DNA of 64,000 bases from Anaerolineales bacterium (GTDB lineage Bacteria; Chloroflexota; Anaerolineae; Anaerolineales; Villigracilaceae): positions 3,226,714-3,290,713 of the forward strand of contig CP129480.1 of assembly GCA_030583885.1 (NCBI GenBank). The letters run 5' to 3'. This document shows, in pieces, positions 35,266 through 44,223 of the stretch. The notes beneath the pieces are model-generated. The model was not told where the DNA came from. It worked only from the letters and a program-made list of their open reading frames with translations, and did not search any database. A program made the translations under genes and the position numbers. The first letter of the stretch is position 1; each line of letters begins with the position of its first letter.

Positions 35266-35346
35266 TGTGTTCACACATCCATAAAATTGTAACGATTGAT
35301 GCGCTCGCTCTGAGTTGCATCCCATATAACCAAAGGAGAAAATAAA

Positions 35347-35724
35347 ATGAAACTCAATGTTATGTTCACCATCGCGGCCATTGTTCTGATCTTGTTCGGC
35401 TTACTGTCATTCTTCGCTCCACCTGCTCTTGCGGGAACTGATCCGACGGCAGCTTTCAGCGCCAAAATAAATGGTGTGATATTGCTTGCGCTTGGTGTGC
35501 TGGCTTGGCTGGTTCGGAATGACGGTACGTCAAAAACGCGTGACTCGGTCGTCCTGGGTTACACCTTGTTATTTGTTCTGTGGGCTTTAGTAAGCTTATA
35601 TGGGGTCACATTAACGGACATGCCATCCCATAATATTTCATGGATACCCGCCTTGATCCAAGCTTTGATCGCAGTTGGCTTCTTCATGGCAGGCAAAGCC
35701 AGTATGTCAGCAAGCGCAAGGTAA
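35347..35724 (+). CDS. Small four-helix membrane protein
   Basis: The 125-residue protein begins MKLNVMFTIAAIVLILFGLLSFFAPPALAG and has four hydrophobic helices (about 5-25, 40-58, 68-90, 98-118). The AAFSAKINGVILLALGVLAWLVRND stretch after helix 1 is typical of small uncharacterised membrane proteins found next to DoxX-like genes. Function unknown. An AAAGGAG site precedes the ATG. Confidence 0.65.
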   Translation: MKLNVMFTIAAIVLILFGLLSFFAPPALAGTDPTAAFSAKINGVILLALGVLAWLVRNDGTSKTRDSVVLGYTLLFVLWALVSLYGVTLTDMPSHNISWIPALIQALIAVGFFMAGKASMSASAR

Positions 35725-35886
35725 TTCATTGATATGAGCAGACTCATCATTCTACATTTGTTGGAATGGCGAGTCCGCTCATATAAGCATGGCGTAGTTT
35801 CATCCAACCTCAAGTGGATATCCCCTAAAGGGGACGATGGCGCAAATCTTTAAACGTCATAATCTTTTTAAATAGGAGTTTTCACC

Positions 35887-36192
35887 ATGTCACTACTTCT
35901 AACCCTTCTTATCCTCAACGTCGTCCTGCATGGCATCATCGTTGCCCGCTTCGGAATCCGGAATAACCTACCTGTCTTCGTGTTCATGTTGGTGTATGCC
36001 GCTTTGGGCATCGCGGTCTATCTCTCCGTACCAAATGTACTGTGGGTTGTGCTGTCCTTGACGACCATCGGCACTGTCGGCTTGACCATCACATTCAACA
36101 AAATAGCCCGCGACAAAAGGCTGGAGATGGTGATCTGGCCACTTAATATCGTCATTATTCTGGTTGCCGGATACTTTTTGTTTGCGGCATAG
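35887..36192 (+). CDS. Small membrane protein
   Basis: The 101-residue protein has three or four transmembrane helices (about 2-20, 26-45, 48-68, 80-100) and short basic loops (KIARDKRLEM). A TAGGAG site lies upstream of its ATG. I do not recognise the family. It sits in the same run of small membrane genes. Confidence 0.6.
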   Translation: MSLLLTLLILNVVLHGIIVARFGIRNNLPVFVFMLVYAALGIAVYLSVPNVLWVVLSLTTIGTVGLTITFNKIARDKRLEMVIWPLNIVIILVAGYFLFAA

Positions 36193-36347
36193 CGGGACTA
36201 CGCGGCAATCAAGCCTTTCGCAGAGCGTGACTTCGAGCCGCTTCGCGTCCTGCTCCAGCAAAATCACCTCTTAGCTAGTGCAGGCTTATACCATGTTAGT
36301 GATACATTGCAAACAATTAGTATTAAACAAATAAGGAACCCTTAATT

Positions 36348-36839
36348 ATGTCTACTATCACCAGCTCATCCCCCACCTCCCGCAATTCACTCTTCCGCTT
36401 AACTTTGATCGGCGGGTTTATCGGAGGTCTTCTCCATCTTGTGATCTTACAAGGAATCGTTTTTGGGCTGATTCTTAAGACTCCAATTGTTAGCTCATTG
36501 CAATTTGCAGCCAGCGGCATAATGGGCGAGGCTGCTTTTGCAGGCGGACTTGCCACTGCCTTGTTTGGGCTGGTCCTCGATTTCATCATGATCACGATTA
36601 TGGCTGGCGTTTTTATTTTCAGCGTTGACCGAATTCCGCTCCTGCGTCGCCATGTCATCCTTGGCTCGTTCCTATATGGGTTTGGCGTTTTCATCGTGAT
36701 GAACTTTATTGTCCTGCCGCTCAGTGCTGCGCCCACGCTGCCAGCCCCACCATTGTGGCTGCTCATTGTACTCATCTTACAGCACAATCTGCTCATCGGG
36801 CTGCCGTTGGGATTACTCGTCAGGTGGAATGCGCGGTGA
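36348..36839 (+). CDS. Membrane protein of unknown function
   Basis: The 163-residue protein has an N-terminal Ser/Thr-rich cytosolic tail and about four helices (24-48, 58-95, 103-122, 130-155), with the segment SVDRIPLLRRHVILGSFLYGFGVFIVMNFIVLPLSA. It is of the size and shape of DUF1440-like or similar small membrane families, but I do not assign one. It lies in the plus-strand run of small genes that becomes increasingly damaged downstream. Confidence 0.6.
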   Translation: MSTITSSSPTSRNSLFRLTLIGGFIGGLLHLVILQGIVFGLILKTPIVSSLQFAASGIMGEAAFAGGLATALFGLVLDFIMITIMAGVFIFSVDRIPLLRRHVILGSFLYGFGVFIVMNFIVLPLSAAPTLPAPPLWLLIVLILQHNLLIGLPLGLLVRWNAR

Positions 36840-36989
36840 ACAAGAAAATCACTGATGAGAGCGAAGCTACCAGGATTGCAAAGGCCAAGTGAAGTATCCA
36901 GTTCGAGTCCGTTGCAGATGGCACGAAGATCACTTCGCTCCGTGCGCTCGCAATAACATATCATAGTTTTAGTGGTTAAGGAGTCTTAC

Positions 36990-37469
36990 ATGTACAACTG
37001 GCTGGTACTTCTGCACATCTTTTTCGCCTTTCTCTTCATGCTCACCCACGGAGCCCACGCCGCCGCGATGCTGAAATTCCGCGGTGAGCCCGACCCTGAA
37101 CGAAGCCTGACCTTCTTCAGCAATGTTCCCGACATCAGGTATGTCAGGTATCTCACTGTCGCAATGGGGCTCTTCGGCTTTGCTCCTGCATTCATGACTG
37201 TCTGGTGGCGACAATAGTGGGTTTGGCTCTCAGCGCTTGTCTTCCTGATCGTATCCTGGGTCATGTATCAATATGGGGCAGGTTACTACGGCATGATCTC
37301 GAACGCTGCCCGGCGCCTGATCGAAGCCAGAAAAACAAATGTGGACTTGCCCGCCGCGCAAAAAGAATTTGATGAGGTGCGCAACGCGCCCAATGCGATG
37401 ATCGTTTCGGTTACAGGTATCATTGGGCTTGCCATCCTCCTCTGGCTGATGAGGTTCAAACCGTTTTAA
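36990..37469 (+). pseudogene. DUF2269-like membrane protein interrupted by an in-frame TAG
   Basis: The frame from ATG 36990 (good AAGGAG site) is interrupted by TAG at 37215-37217 after FMTVWWRQ. It continues in the same frame as WVWLSALVFLIVSWVMYQY to TAA 37469. Joined, the 159 residues give a normal four-helix membrane protein (MYNWLVLLHIFFAFLFMLTHGAHAAAM at the start), tentatively DUF2269-like. One nonsense mutation is the simplest reading. The two halves show no frameshift, so the loss may be recent. Confidence 0.65.
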
Positions 37470-37513
37470 GAACATCGTTCATCGTATTTATAAGTTCACA
37501 AGGAGAACAGACA

Positions 37514-37696
37514 ATGGGAAAGTTCACAGTAAGCGTTTTTATCAACCGTTCACCGCAGGATGTTTTCGACTTCTTGAGCGATCCTGCAATCAAGCCTAAA
37601 TGGATGCCGATTATGCAATCAGCAGCGTGGGCATCCATCGGTGAGCCTTGCATTGGTGCAACCGGCCGTTGTGAAAGAGCATGTGCTCACCCATAG
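37514..37696 (+). pseudogene. SRPBCC-family fragment, frameshifted
   Basis: MGKFTVSVFINRSPQDVFDFLSDPAIKPKW is the standard first strand and helix of the SRPBCC (polyketide cyclase-like) fold. The frame ends after 60 residues, at GRCERACAHP, where about 90 more would be expected. About 40 bases later another gene begins, so most of the domain has been deleted. An AAGGAG site upstream shows it was a true start. Confidence 0.6.
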
Positions 37697-37753
37697 CATT
37701 CTTCCCAAAAATGAAGAGCGTTGTTGAAGCCAATCACCCTTAAAGGAGTAGCC

Positions 37754-38026
37754 ATGAACAAGCCTAACCAATCGATTACAGGAATTGCTGAAATAGCGTT
37801 ACGTGTCCACGACCTCGATCTGATGAGAAGATTTTACGAACAAGTGATAGGTCTTGAAGTTCTACGAGAAATCAAAGATAGCAATGGCACAATTATATTT
37901 TATGCCGTCGGGGCAGGGAATGACCACATGGCGCTGTTTGAAGAGAAATGGATGGATTGGTTCACGAGAGATAAATCTCCTCAAATCGACCCGAAGCTGA
38001 CTACCCTTTCTCATTTTGCAATTATT
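37754..38026 (+). pseudogene. VOC/glyoxalase-like protein truncated by IS630
   Basis: From ATG 37754 (AAAGGAG just upstream) the protein reads ITGIAEIALRVHDLDLMRRFYEQVIGLEVLREIKD...IIFYAVGAGNDHMALFEEKW, the first half of a vicinal-oxygen-chelate domain. The IS630 element interrupts it after LSHFAI. Removing the element gives LSHFAINV, then a stop within a few codons, so the gene seems to have lost its 3' half already or at insertion. No activity is expected. Confidence 0.65.
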
Positions 38027-39090
38027 CAGGTTTACTTAGATTGATTTACAATAGTCGGTATGACATGGAAACCATCATACCTAACCCGAGAACAAATGGA
38101 AGAAAGACGGCTTGAAGGTGGACGGCTGTTGAAAGCTGGAAAAATGTCAAAAGCCGAAATCTCAAGACACCTCGGAGTAAGCCGGGCCACGGTCGGCCAA
38201 TGGGCCAGAATCATAGAAACAAAAGGTATGCGCGGACTCCAAAAAAGAAAAGCGGCTGGTAGCGAGCCGAAGTTGAGTAATCCACAAAAGCAAAGCTTAA
38301 AGAGGAAGCTGGAACGAGGGGCTTTGGCGAATGGATATCCAACTGATCGCTGGACATTGGACCGTGTCCAAAAATTGATCAAAAGAGAATTTGATGTCAC
38401 TTATCATCCGAATTACCTCAATCGATTGTTGCGCAAACTAGGTTTCAGTCCACAAAAGCCAATGCCACAGGCTATTGAACAGGAAAAAGAGTTAGTGGAA
38501 GCTTGGTTGCTAGGAGATTGGCCAAGGATAAAAAAAGTCACATCGTCTCAAAGCAAAAATCGTATTTTGGGATGAATTTGGGTTCTCCTTTCAAGAAATA
38601 TTGGCTACGACGTGGGCTCGGACTGGCAAGAGACCCGTTTTTCGACGGGTAACCAAAGATCGTCGAGCGCTATCGACAGCCGTAGCGCTGACACTTACAG
38701 GCAAGATCTACAAGAAATGTTTTGAAGGTTCGATAAAAAGCGATAACTTGATTGAGGCACTTGAACACCTCCGTAGGCAGGTACCTGGAAAAATCATCTT
38801 GATCTGGGATCGAGCCCGTATTCATCTTAGCAAGCTCACCAAAGCTTATCTCTGCCAGCATCCTGAGATCATGATTGAAGAGTTACCTGCTTACGCTCCA
38901 CAGCTCAATCCGGAAGAGTATTGTCACGGAAATGTTAAACAACATCTCAGAAATGCTCGTCCAACTTCTAAAGAGGAGATTCGCTCAATGCTTGATCGTG
39001 GTTTTGCTCGCTTGCGTCGTCGACCAGACTTACTTCTTGGCTTCTTTCATGCCGCCGGTCTTTCTGTTAGGCAACTTCAGTTAACCTGAA
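38025..39090 (+). mobile_element. IS630-family element
   Basis: The 1,066-bp element is bounded by TTCAGGTT (38025-38032) and AACCTGAA (39083-39090) as inverted ends, extended imperfectly inward. It is flanked by TA at 38023-38024 and 39091-39092, the usual IS630 target duplication. Its ends and length look complete. Confidence 0.85.
38060..39089 (+). CDS. IS630 transposase in two frames
   Basis: The first frame (38060-38575) has the N-terminal helix-turn-helix (KMSKAEISRHLGVSRATVGQWARI) and a second winged-helix part. The second frame carries the DDE core: D in IVFWDEFGFSF, D in ILIWDRARIHLS and E in APQLNPEEYCHGNVKQHL. The frames would join at seven A at 38530-38536, but the second frame is +1 to the first. 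One A fewer gives IKKSHRLKAKIVFWDEFG. This may be slippage on the homopolymer (transcriptional or translational) or a single-base insertion. It is not a -1 site. Confidence 0.75.
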
Positions 39091-39130
39091 TAATGTACGA
39101 AAACTCAAGTAGGTGTTATATAATCTATTT

Positions 39131-39547
39131 ATGGTTACCCCAATACTGGCTACGAAACTCTATATTCCGCCGCCACCTTCCAAAGTAGTAGCCCATTCCC
39201 GCCTGATCAAGCAACTTTCAGAGGGTTTAACTACGGGGCACAAACTGACCCTTATCTCTGCTCCGGCTGGCTTCGGAAAAAGCACATTGGCCAGCGAATG
39301 GATAATGAGTAGCGGGCGACCAGCCGTCTGGCTATCGCTGGACGAGAACGATAACGACCCGGCAAGATTTCTAATCTACCTCAATAGTGCATTACAGGCA
39401 ATTTCGCCGAATCCAAGTATGGGGGTAATAGATGCACTTCAATCTCCACAGCCGCCACCTGTTGGTCCTATCCTAACAGCCTTGACAGAATCGGTATCCA
39501 CATCTCTTAAAGCTGACAAAAACTATTTCAAACCTCGCAGGCATTGA
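39131..39547 (+). pseudogene. Truncated MalT/LuxR-type ATP-binding regulator head (copy 3)
   Basis: The 138-residue product starts MVTPILATKLYIPPPPSKVVAHSRLIKQL and has Walker A APAGFGKSTLASEWI and SLDENDNDPARFLIYLNSAL, then stops at PRRH in the middle of the ATPase. It is a third, independently diverged N-terminal head of a MalT-like regulator that has lost its ligand and DNA-binding parts. It lies just beyond the IS630 element. Confidence 0.65.
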
Positions 39548-39598
39548 AGAAACACAGTCACAACTTCTGGCGGAGAAACTTACAACACCTTCCAATGA

Positions 39599-39874
39599 TT
39601 ACGATGGGCTAACATCCAACGCCGCCAGCAACGCCTCGAATTCCTCCCTGCATTCGGGGCACATATCAAGATGACGCTGGACAAGCGGGAATAGATGCGC
39701 GGGGTCTTCGCCGCGCATTTGCATTTCGGCGAATTGGTCAATGAGCGCGTGGACCTCGTCACAGGTAAGTTCCTGGTCGTGGGTCATCGCCATCATGGAA
39801 AGCGCAACCTTCACCTCCGGGTTCCGAGGCGTTTTGTGAAATAATCCCTGCAACCAAATTAATAAATTTCTCAT
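39599..39874 (-). CDS. Putative zinc-finger anti-sigma factor
   Basis: The 91-residue protein contains LVQRHLDMCPECREEFEALL, the HxxxCxxC zinc-binding core of zf-HC2 anti-sigma domains, with an upstream helix TCDEVHALIDQFAEMQMRG. It has no transmembrane segment. It lies 27 bp downstream of an ECF sigma gene on the same strand, so it should bind and hold that sigma factor, with release probably governed by thiol or metal state. An amphipathic start (LLIWLQGLFHKTP) may touch the membrane. Confidence 0.8.
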   Translation of the reverse strand: MRNLLIWLQGLFHKTPRNPEVKVALSMMAMTHDQELTCDEVHALIDQFAEMQMRGEDPAHLFPLVQRHLDMCPECREEFEALLAALDVSPS

Positions 39875-39901
39875 TTTCTATTTGACATTCAACTACCGTA
39901 T

Positions 39902-40534
39902 TTACTTACCAAACAGGTTCAACAACTCTTCGGGTTCAAAGCCTTCCCGTTTAAGCCGTCGTTTTAGGCGAAGCCGCGCATCGTGCATCATTTTATAGAT
40001 GGCATTGCGGTTCGTTCCCATGCGGCGGGCGACTTCATCCATTGGCACGCTTTTGATGCCGATGGCGGTCATCACGGCGCGCTGGCGCGGGGTGAGTTCT
40101 TCGGCAAGGATCGTTTCCACGAGAGTGACGGCGTCCTTGCGCTCTAACGCGGATTCGGGGTGCGGATCATCCGACGCGAACCGTTCAGAAGGGATTTCGC
40201 TCGGGTCGTCGCTGGATTCCAACCCGTCGAGCGAGACTTCCTTCCATCGGCGGTGACGGAGTTCATTGAGCGCAATGCGGGTGGCGATCTTGTAAACCCA
40301 TGTGATAAATTGACTGCGTCCCTCGAACAAGTCAAGTTTGTCCATCACGCGCAGGAGGTTTTCTTGAATGACGTCTTCAAGGAACGAATCGAAATGACCA
40401 GAGTCGGGGGAAAGCCAGCGGGATAACGCCCGTGGCAGGACGCGCTCCAGGATTCCGTGCAGGTCTGTAAGAGCGGAGTCGCGGGCATCGGGCGAGCGCA
40501 AGTCGTGGAGCCAAGTCTGGTTGTCGCGCGGCAT
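39902..40534 (-). CDS. ECF-like sigma-70 factor
   Basis: The product is about 210 residues. Region 2 reads FDSFLEDVIQENLLRVMDKLDLFEGRSQFITWVYKIATRIALNELRHRRW. Region 4 reads LTPRQRAVMTAIGIKSVPMDEVARRMGTNRNAIYKMMHDARLRLKRRL. The linker is long and acidic. I chose the ATG at 40534 (MPRDNQTW), since the earlier in-frame GTG at 40588 adds a non-conserved stretch. It forms an operon with the zinc-finger anti-sigma factor. The divergent FAD enzyme gene begins 150 bp away and is a plausible target. Confidence 0.85.
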   Translation of the reverse strand: MPRDNQTWLHDLRSPDARDSALTDLHGILERVLPRALSRWLSPDSGHFDSFLEDVIQENLLRVMDKLDLFEGRSQFITWVYKIATRIALNELRHRRWKEVSLDGLESSDDPSEIPSERFASDDPHPESALERKDAVTLVETILAEELTPRQRAVMTAIGIKSVPMDEVARRMGTNRNAIYKMMHDARLRLKRRLKREGFEPEELLNLFGK

Positions 40535-40683
40535 GGTGTGATTATAGCGCATCCGACCGTGAACCGCAGACGTCAGGCCGTTATTCACCGTCCATGGTCG
40601 ACGGTTTGCGGTCAGCCATTGTGTAAGAACTCCACCCCGACATGTGTCTTATCTAAAGTAGACTCAACTCGGAGGCAGTACCC

Positions 40684-42375
40684 ATGAAATATGACGTGGC
40701 GATCATTGGTTCGGGCATTGGCGGTTCGACATTGGCAAGCGTTCTGGCGCGGAAGGGATTGAAGGTGATCGTGTTCGAAGGCGGGACGCACCCGCGCTTT
40801 ACGATCGGCGAGTCGATGATCCTTGAAACGTCGGAGGCGATGCGGGCGCTGGCGGAGTTTTACGATGTGCCCGAGTTGGCGTATTACAGTTCGGAAAATT
40901 ATTATCAGAACATCGGCACGCAGCATGGCGTGAAGCGGCATTTTAGTTTCGTGCATCACACCGCGGGACAGCATGTGAATGTGGAAAAAAGTTTGCAGGC
41001 GGTGATTCCGCGTTTGCCGTATGGGCATGAGATTCACATCACGCGCCAGGACTCGGATTATTTTTTGACATCGGTGGCGATTTCATACGGCGCGACGATC
41101 TCGCAGGGTACGTTCATCAAGGATATTGACGTGAAATCTGATGGCGTGGAAATTATCACCACAAAAGATGTAGTGTACGAATCGGAATATGTGATCGACG
41201 CGGGCGGAATGAAATCCATCCTTGCGCAGAAGGCAGGCTGGCGCCATCGTGAAAGCATGTCTCATTCACGCACGATCTTTACGCACATGATCGATGTGCC
41301 CTGCTTCAACAATGCGGGACCGTCGCAAGAAGAGTTTCATCATCCGTATCGTTTATCGGAAGGGACGCTGCATCACGTCTTCAAAGGTGGCTGGCTGTGG
41401 GTGATTCCGTTCAATAATCACACAGGCTCGACGAATCCGTTATGCAGTGTGGGCTTGCAACTCGACCCCAGGTTGTATCCCCAGCGGGATGATTTGACAC
41501 CCGAACAGGAATTCCGCGAGTTCATCAAGCAGTTTCCCGATATCGAAGCGCAATTGAAAGACGCCCGCGCCGTGCGCGACTTCATGCGCATTGACCGCTT
41601 GCAGTATTCCGCACATCACATCGTTGGTGACCGCTTTGCCCTGCTCGCTCACGCGGCGGGCTTCATTGACCCGTTGTACTCCAAAGGTTTGTACGTCACC
41701 CATGCCAGCATTTTCCTGATGGCTCATTTGTTGTTGAAGGCAAAACAAACGGGCGATTATTCTGCCAATGCCTTTGCCGACCTTGAAACGATGACGCTTG
41801 GGTACATCAACATGCACGACAGGCTGGTGGCAAGTTCGTTCAAATCTTGGAGTAATTACAAACTTTGGCGGGTCTATTCCGTCGTCTGGCTGCAAGGCGC
41901 GTATCTCGAATATCTGCGTCTTATCATGAACCGCTTCCGCGCCAACGACGACCGCGAAAAATATCTTGAGTTGATGAAACCACATCGTTTGGCAGGCGGC
42001 GGCTTTAGCAAGTTCTTTGAAATCCAGGAACAGATCGACGCGCTGATGGACAAGGTCAACCCCGAAGATGAAGCGGACGTAGATCGCACCGTTGCAGAAA
42101 TCCGCCGCCTCTTCGACGGCTTCCCGTGGATGCCCACCACCATCCGCGCATTGCTGCACGGCAAGAATCATCTGCCCGATAACAAACTGCGCCTCAATCT
42201 ACTCAATCGCAAAGTCGGCTTCATGGGCAGTGGTATTTACCGCGATCACTTCTTCGGTGACGAGTCCATGCTCAACCTGCTGATCCTTGCCGCGAAGGAT
42301 GAAATGAAATATTCAAAGCGCGGCATCCGCAAACAACGCAAGACCCGTGCGCGGCTTTCGTGGCAGATCAAGTAA
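40684..42375 (+). CDS. Flavin-dependent halogenase-like FAD oxidoreductase
   Basis: The 563-residue protein has an N-terminal FAD-binding GSGIGG (residues 9-14) and the GESMIL segment after the first helix, then WLWVIP at 237-242. This last equals the WxWxIP motif used to recognise flavin-dependent halogenases, where it keeps substrate from direct oxidation. [12 protein letters not shown] follows at about 320, also standard in that group. The chlorinating lysine cannot be confirmed by eye. Related proteins include geranylgeranyl-reductase-like enzymes, so the halogenase role is a suggestion. It opens a plus-strand operon with a CDP-alcohol transferase. Confidence 0.65.
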   Translation: MKYDVAIIGSGIGGSTLASVLARKGLKVIVFEGGTHPRFTIGESMILETSEAMRALAEFYDVPELAYYSSENYYQNIGTQHGVKRHFSFVHHTAGQHVNVEKSLQAVIPRLPYGHEIHITRQDSDYFLTSVAISYGATISQGTFIKDIDVKSDGVEIITTKDVVYESEYVIDAGGMKSILAQKAGWRHRESMSHSRTIFTHMIDVPCFNNAGPSQEEFHHPYRLSEGTLHHVFKGGWLWVIPFNNHTGSTNPLCSVGLQLDPRLYPQRDDLTPEQEFREFIKQFPDIEAQLKDARAVRDFMRIDRLQYSAHHIVGDRFALLAHAAGFIDPLYSKGLYVTHASIFLMAHLLLKAKQTGDYSANAFADLETMTLGYINMHDRLVASSFKSWSNYKLWRVYSVVWLQGAYLEYLRLIMNRFRANDDREKYLELMKPHRLAGGGFSKFFEIQEQIDALMDKVNPEDEADVDRTVAEIRRLFDGFPWMPTTIRALLHGKNHLPDNKLRLNLLNRKVGFMGSGIYRDHFFGDESMLNLLILAAKDEMKYSKRGIRKQRKTRARLSWQIK

Positions 42376-42977
42376 TGTTCGACACGCCCCTTCGCAAGGT
42401 CAAAGATCGGGTTGGCGCTCCGCTCGCCCGACGTCTGAGCCGTGTGCCTCCCATTGTCATTTCGCTCGTCGCACTCGTCGTCGCACTGCTTGCCGCGTGG
42501 TCAGCCTATCGTCAACTCTATCCCGCCGCGTTTGCTTTGTGGATTCTCAACCGCGCCCTCGACGGACTCGACGGCTTGATCGCTCGCATGCACAACAAGC
42601 AATCGGACTTCGGCGGATACGTGGACATCCTGACCGATTTCGTCGCCTACGCCGCGCTTCCCATCGGACTGGTGGCGGGTTCGCCTTCGAGTGAGCGTTA
42701 CCTTGCCCTGGCTTTCATGCTCGCGTCCTTTTACATCAACACCGCCTCATGGATGTACCTCGCCGCCATTCTCGAAAAACGCGCCATGCACGGCGACGAT
42801 ACACAAACGACCATCGTTATGCCCGCAGGTCTCATCGGCGGATTTGAAACCATCATCGCCTTCGGAGTCTTCACCCTCTTTCCTGCCTATCTCACCACGC
42901 TCTACTCCATCTTCGCCATACTCGTCTTCATCACCATCGCTCAAAGACTTATTTGGGCAAAACGAATCCTAACCTGA
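42375..42977 (+). CDS. CDP-alcohol phosphatidyltransferase family protein
   Basis: The 200-residue membrane protein carries the complete family signature D-x2-D-G-x2-A-R-x8-G-x3-D-x3-D: LDGLDGLIARMHNKQSDF then GGYVDILTDF. The aspartates bind the two metal ions used to transfer the phospho-alcohol from CDP-activated donor. About five helices are visible. The start may be the ATG at 42375, which overlaps the stop of the preceding gene (TAATG), or an in-frame ATG at 42360. It probably makes a phospholipid or another phosphodiester-linked lipid in the membrane. Confidence 0.85.
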   Translation: MFDTPLRKVKDRVGAPLARRLSRVPPIVISLVALVVALLAAWSAYRQLYPAAFALWILNRALDGLDGLIARMHNKQSDFGGYVDILTDFVAYAALPIGLVAGSPSSERYLALAFMLASFYINTASWMYLAAILEKRAMHGDDTQTTIVMPAGLIGGFETIIAFGVFTLFPAYLTTLYSIFAILVFITIAQRLIWAKRILT

Positions 42978-42994
42978 CACCTGGAACCTGAAAC

Positions 42995-43570
42995 TTGGAA
43001 CTCAAACTCAACTCCCCCGCCCCCGCCTTCACCCTGACCTCCGCCGAAGACGGCCAAGTCTCCCTTCGCGAAGTCCTCAAAAGCGGAAATGCCCTGCTCG
43101 TATTCCTTCGTCACCTGGGTTGAATTCCCTGCCGTGAGCATGTCGCACAGTTGTGCGACCGTCAAGTCGAATTTGCGGAACTCAACACCCGCGTTTTTGT
43201 CATTTCCTTTGGCACCCTCCCAGCCATGCAACAATGGCTCAAAGAAACCTGCGGCAATTTCACCGTCCTGCTCGACCGTGAGCGAAACGTCTACAACGAC
43301 TACGGACTCGAACGCTCAAAACTGCGCTCGCGCAGTCCGCGCACAATATGGCTATACTTCACCCGCTGGCTGCAGGGACAAAGATTCCACGACTCGCACG
43401 GCGACGACACATCTCAACTTGGTGGCGACTTCATCGTGGACATGAATGGCAACCTGCGCTTCGTCTATCCCAGCCACGACCCCGCCGACAGACCGTCGGT
43501 GGAAAAACTCTTGAAAACGCTGGAAAAAATCTCACACGAAAGACCGCGGACGACGGACAATAGATCATAA
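42995..43570 (+). CDS. Peroxiredoxin-like AhpC/TSA-fold protein, candidate selenoprotein (Sec43 by in-frame TGA)
   Basis: From TTG 42995 the frame reads MELKLNSPAPAFTLTSAEDG, then SLREVLKSGNALLVFLRHLG, TGA (43121-43123), IPCREHVAQLCD. It stays open for 149 more codons with a coherent thioredoxin-fold ending (GGDFIVDMNGNLRFVYPS). The TGA falls exactly where AhpC/TSA-2 proteins have their first active-site Cys (FLRHFGCxFCRE), giving UxxC with Cys46. A hairpin GTCGCAC AGTT GTGCGAC lies 18 nt after the TGA, and its loop has G second, as bacterial SECIS elements do. A nonsense mutation is the alternative. No sel genes are in the window. Confidence 0.6.
43142..43159 (+). promoter_or_regulatory. SECIS-like hairpin
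   Basis: Perfect 7-bp stem GTCGCAC (43142-43148) / GTGCGAC (43153-43159) with the four-base loop AGTT. The loop starts 25 nt after the TGA. Both the spacing and the G in the first two loop bases fit the published description of bacterial SECIS elements, as I remember it. Confidence 0.55.
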
Positions 43571-43615
43571 AGGCTCATCATCCATCGTCCGCGGTCAATG
43601 GTCAATCGTCCAACC

Positions 43616-44200
43616 ATGAACACCATCCCCTCCCACCTCGTCATCAACGCCGCCATCGAAAAGAAATTTGGCGAAAAATTCAAACTTGCCAGGTCTGCGT
43701 TTTTGTGGGGATCGGTCCTGCCTGACCTGCCGTTTGGTTTGCTTTCGTGGGGAACGCTTTTGTACTATCGCTTCATTCTTCAGCAGGATACCAGCAGTGT
43801 GATGGAGAACGTCATCCACCCTGCCTATTTCAACAACCCATTTTGGATCGCGGGACACAACTTCCTACACTCGCCCACGGTGCTCATCATCTACGCCATC
43901 CTACTCTGGCGCTTCGTGGACAAGGTCGGCACGCGCGGACATTGGTGGCTTTCCTTCGTCTTCGGCTGCATGGTTCACTCCGTCATCGACATCCTCACCC
44001 ACTACAACGACGGTCCCGTGCTCCTCTTCCCTTTCGATTGGCACACGCGCTTCTACAGCCCCGTCAGTTACTGGGACACGGCGCACCACGCGAGTCAATT
44101 CTTCTGGGTGGAGTTGGGGATCAATATCCTGCTGTTGGGATATTTATTTTTGCCGAAGTTGATCCAAAGACTCAAGCGACCGCGGACGATTAACCACTGA
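43616..44200 (+). CDS. YdjM/DUF457-like membrane-bound hydrolase family protein
   Basis: The 194-residue membrane protein starts MNTIPSHLVINAAIEKKFGEKFKLARSAFLWGSVLPDLPFGLL, with the early His and LPDL common to the YdjM-like predicted metal-dependent membrane hydrolases. It has AGHNFLHSPTVL and later CMVHSVIDILTHYNDGPVLLFPFDW, where the HxxxDxxxH series would ligate metal. Four helices are likely. It is the last gene of the halogenase-like/CDP-alcohol/peroxiredoxin-like run, 45 bp after the latter. Substrate unknown. Confidence 0.65.
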   Translation: MNTIPSHLVINAAIEKKFGEKFKLARSAFLWGSVLPDLPFGLLSWGTLLYYRFILQQDTSSVMENVIHPAYFNNPFWIAGHNFLHSPTVLIIYAILLWRFVDKVGTRGHWWLSFVFGCMVHSVIDILTHYNDGPVLLFPFDWHTRFYSPVSYWDTAHHASQFFWVELGINILLLGYLFLPKLIQRLKRPRTINH

Positions 44201-44223
44201 ACACACTCCCCACTTTCCACTCA

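Noticed and set aside
37215..37217. In-frame TAG as possible pyrrolysine
   Set aside because: The position is a loop after WWRQ in a membrane protein, not an active site. Neighbouring genes are also damaged. Nonsense mutation is simpler.
41440..42171. Minus-strand frame of 243 codons
   Set aside because: It is a shadow of the halogenase-like gene, with composition like antisense of GC-rich coding sequence.
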